DNA of 64,000 nt from Ignavibacteriales bacterium (GTDB taxonomy: Bacteria; Bacteroidota; Ignavibacteria; Ignavibacteriales; Melioribacteraceae). This document shows, piece after piece, positions 63,900 through 64,000 of this stretch. The stretch covers positions 120,163 through 184,162 of the forward strand of contig JAIOYW010000011.1 of the NCBI GenBank assembly GCA_021740915.1, in the 5' to 3' direction. The notes below the pieces were generated by a model. That model was not told the DNA's origin. It saw nothing but the letters and a program-made list of their open reading frames with translations, and ran no database searches. The number at the start of each line of letters is the position of its first letter. Position 1 is the stretch's first letter. The position numbers and the translations under genes are program-made.

Positions 63900-64000
63900 T
63901 ATACTAACTAAGTAGTATAATGTATATTATATATTAGAATAAGATTAGTACCTAAAAGAGCCGTACCCGCAAAAGATAAACCGACCTGATTTAATAGAAT

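Larger units (their letters stand above)
60495..64000 (+). mobile_element. Integrated mobile element, left end (right end outside)
   Basis: From rimO's stop onward the gene set is integrase, unknown protein, excisionase-type HTH and replication-like HTH protein, all in the same direction with similar codon use. This is the usual order of the left arm of an integrative mobilisable element or defective prophage. The right edge and the duplicated target are beyond the window, so the type of element cannot be settled. Confidence 0.75.

Noticed and set aside
1..64000. tRNA or rRNA genes and CRISPR arrays
   Set aside because: No T-arm-type sequence with pairing stems, no rRNA blocks and no regularly spaced repeats with unique spacers were seen.

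Overview
The window looks like chromosome from the Ignavibacteriota / Bacteroidota-Chlorobi side of the tree. Three large secreted proteins end in a C-terminal sorting domain with the motif YPNPFNP, typical of type IX secretion cargo in Ignavibacteria and relatives. Much of the rest (DUF4837 lipoprotein, DUF2130, DUF4143 ATPase, NagZ/beta-lactamase fusion, two-component sensors with Reg_prop propellers) is also common in that group. Base composition is moderately AT-rich. The segments at 1-1407 and 16072-18479 look distinctly richer in A+T than their neighbours. No tRNA, rRNA or CRISPR array was recognised.

Region by region. 1-9000 is an accessory region: the C-terminal part of an SNF2 helicase fused to an Mrr-like nuclease, a repeat-bounded structured spacer, DUF2130, SLOG-like, PPP-phosphatase and SWIM proteins, two decayed gene relics, and a DUF4143 ATPase bracketed by near-identical 52-bp hairpin repeats. 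9.1-19.9 kb holds small metabolic and stress-type genes (NAD(P)-binding protein, PD40 protein, DUF1801, haloalkane-dehalogenase-like hydrolase, two VOC proteins, SRPBCC). Within it lies an AT-rich two-gene unit with a nuclease-helicase, followed by a macro-domain protein. 20-26.4 kb is a minus-strand housekeeping operon: greA, tilS, hpt, ftsH, a DGK1/SEC59-type kinase and a DUF4837 lipoprotein.

26.6-43.8 kb is mostly minus strand: secreted carbohydrate-binding and HEAT-repeat proteins, exonuclease III, small enzymes, a lytic transglycosylase, two type IX cargo proteins, a VanX-like dipeptidase overlapping an ADP-forming acyl-CoA synthetase, and an outer-membrane/lipoprotein pair. 44.3-50.0 kb is a compact peptidoglycan-recycling set: amino-sugar kinase, AmpG-like permease with a large periplasmic insert, and NagZ fused to a serine beta-lactamase-like domain. 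50.1-56.9 kb carries a propeller-type sensor kinase, its NarL-type regulator, a stand-alone receiver, and a large secreted protein holding both cohesin-like and dockerin-like modules. deaD and rimO follow. From about 60.5 kb to the window end there is an integrated mobile element: tyrosine integrase, an unknown protein, a structured leader, an excisionase-type HTH protein and a replication-initiator-like HTH protein.

Most worth a second look: the hairpin-bracketed DUF4143 ATPase; the nuclease-helicase pair next to a macro-domain gene; the attC-like spacer; tilS without a standard start codon; the cohesin/dockerin type IX cargo protein; and the structured RNA inside the mobile element.
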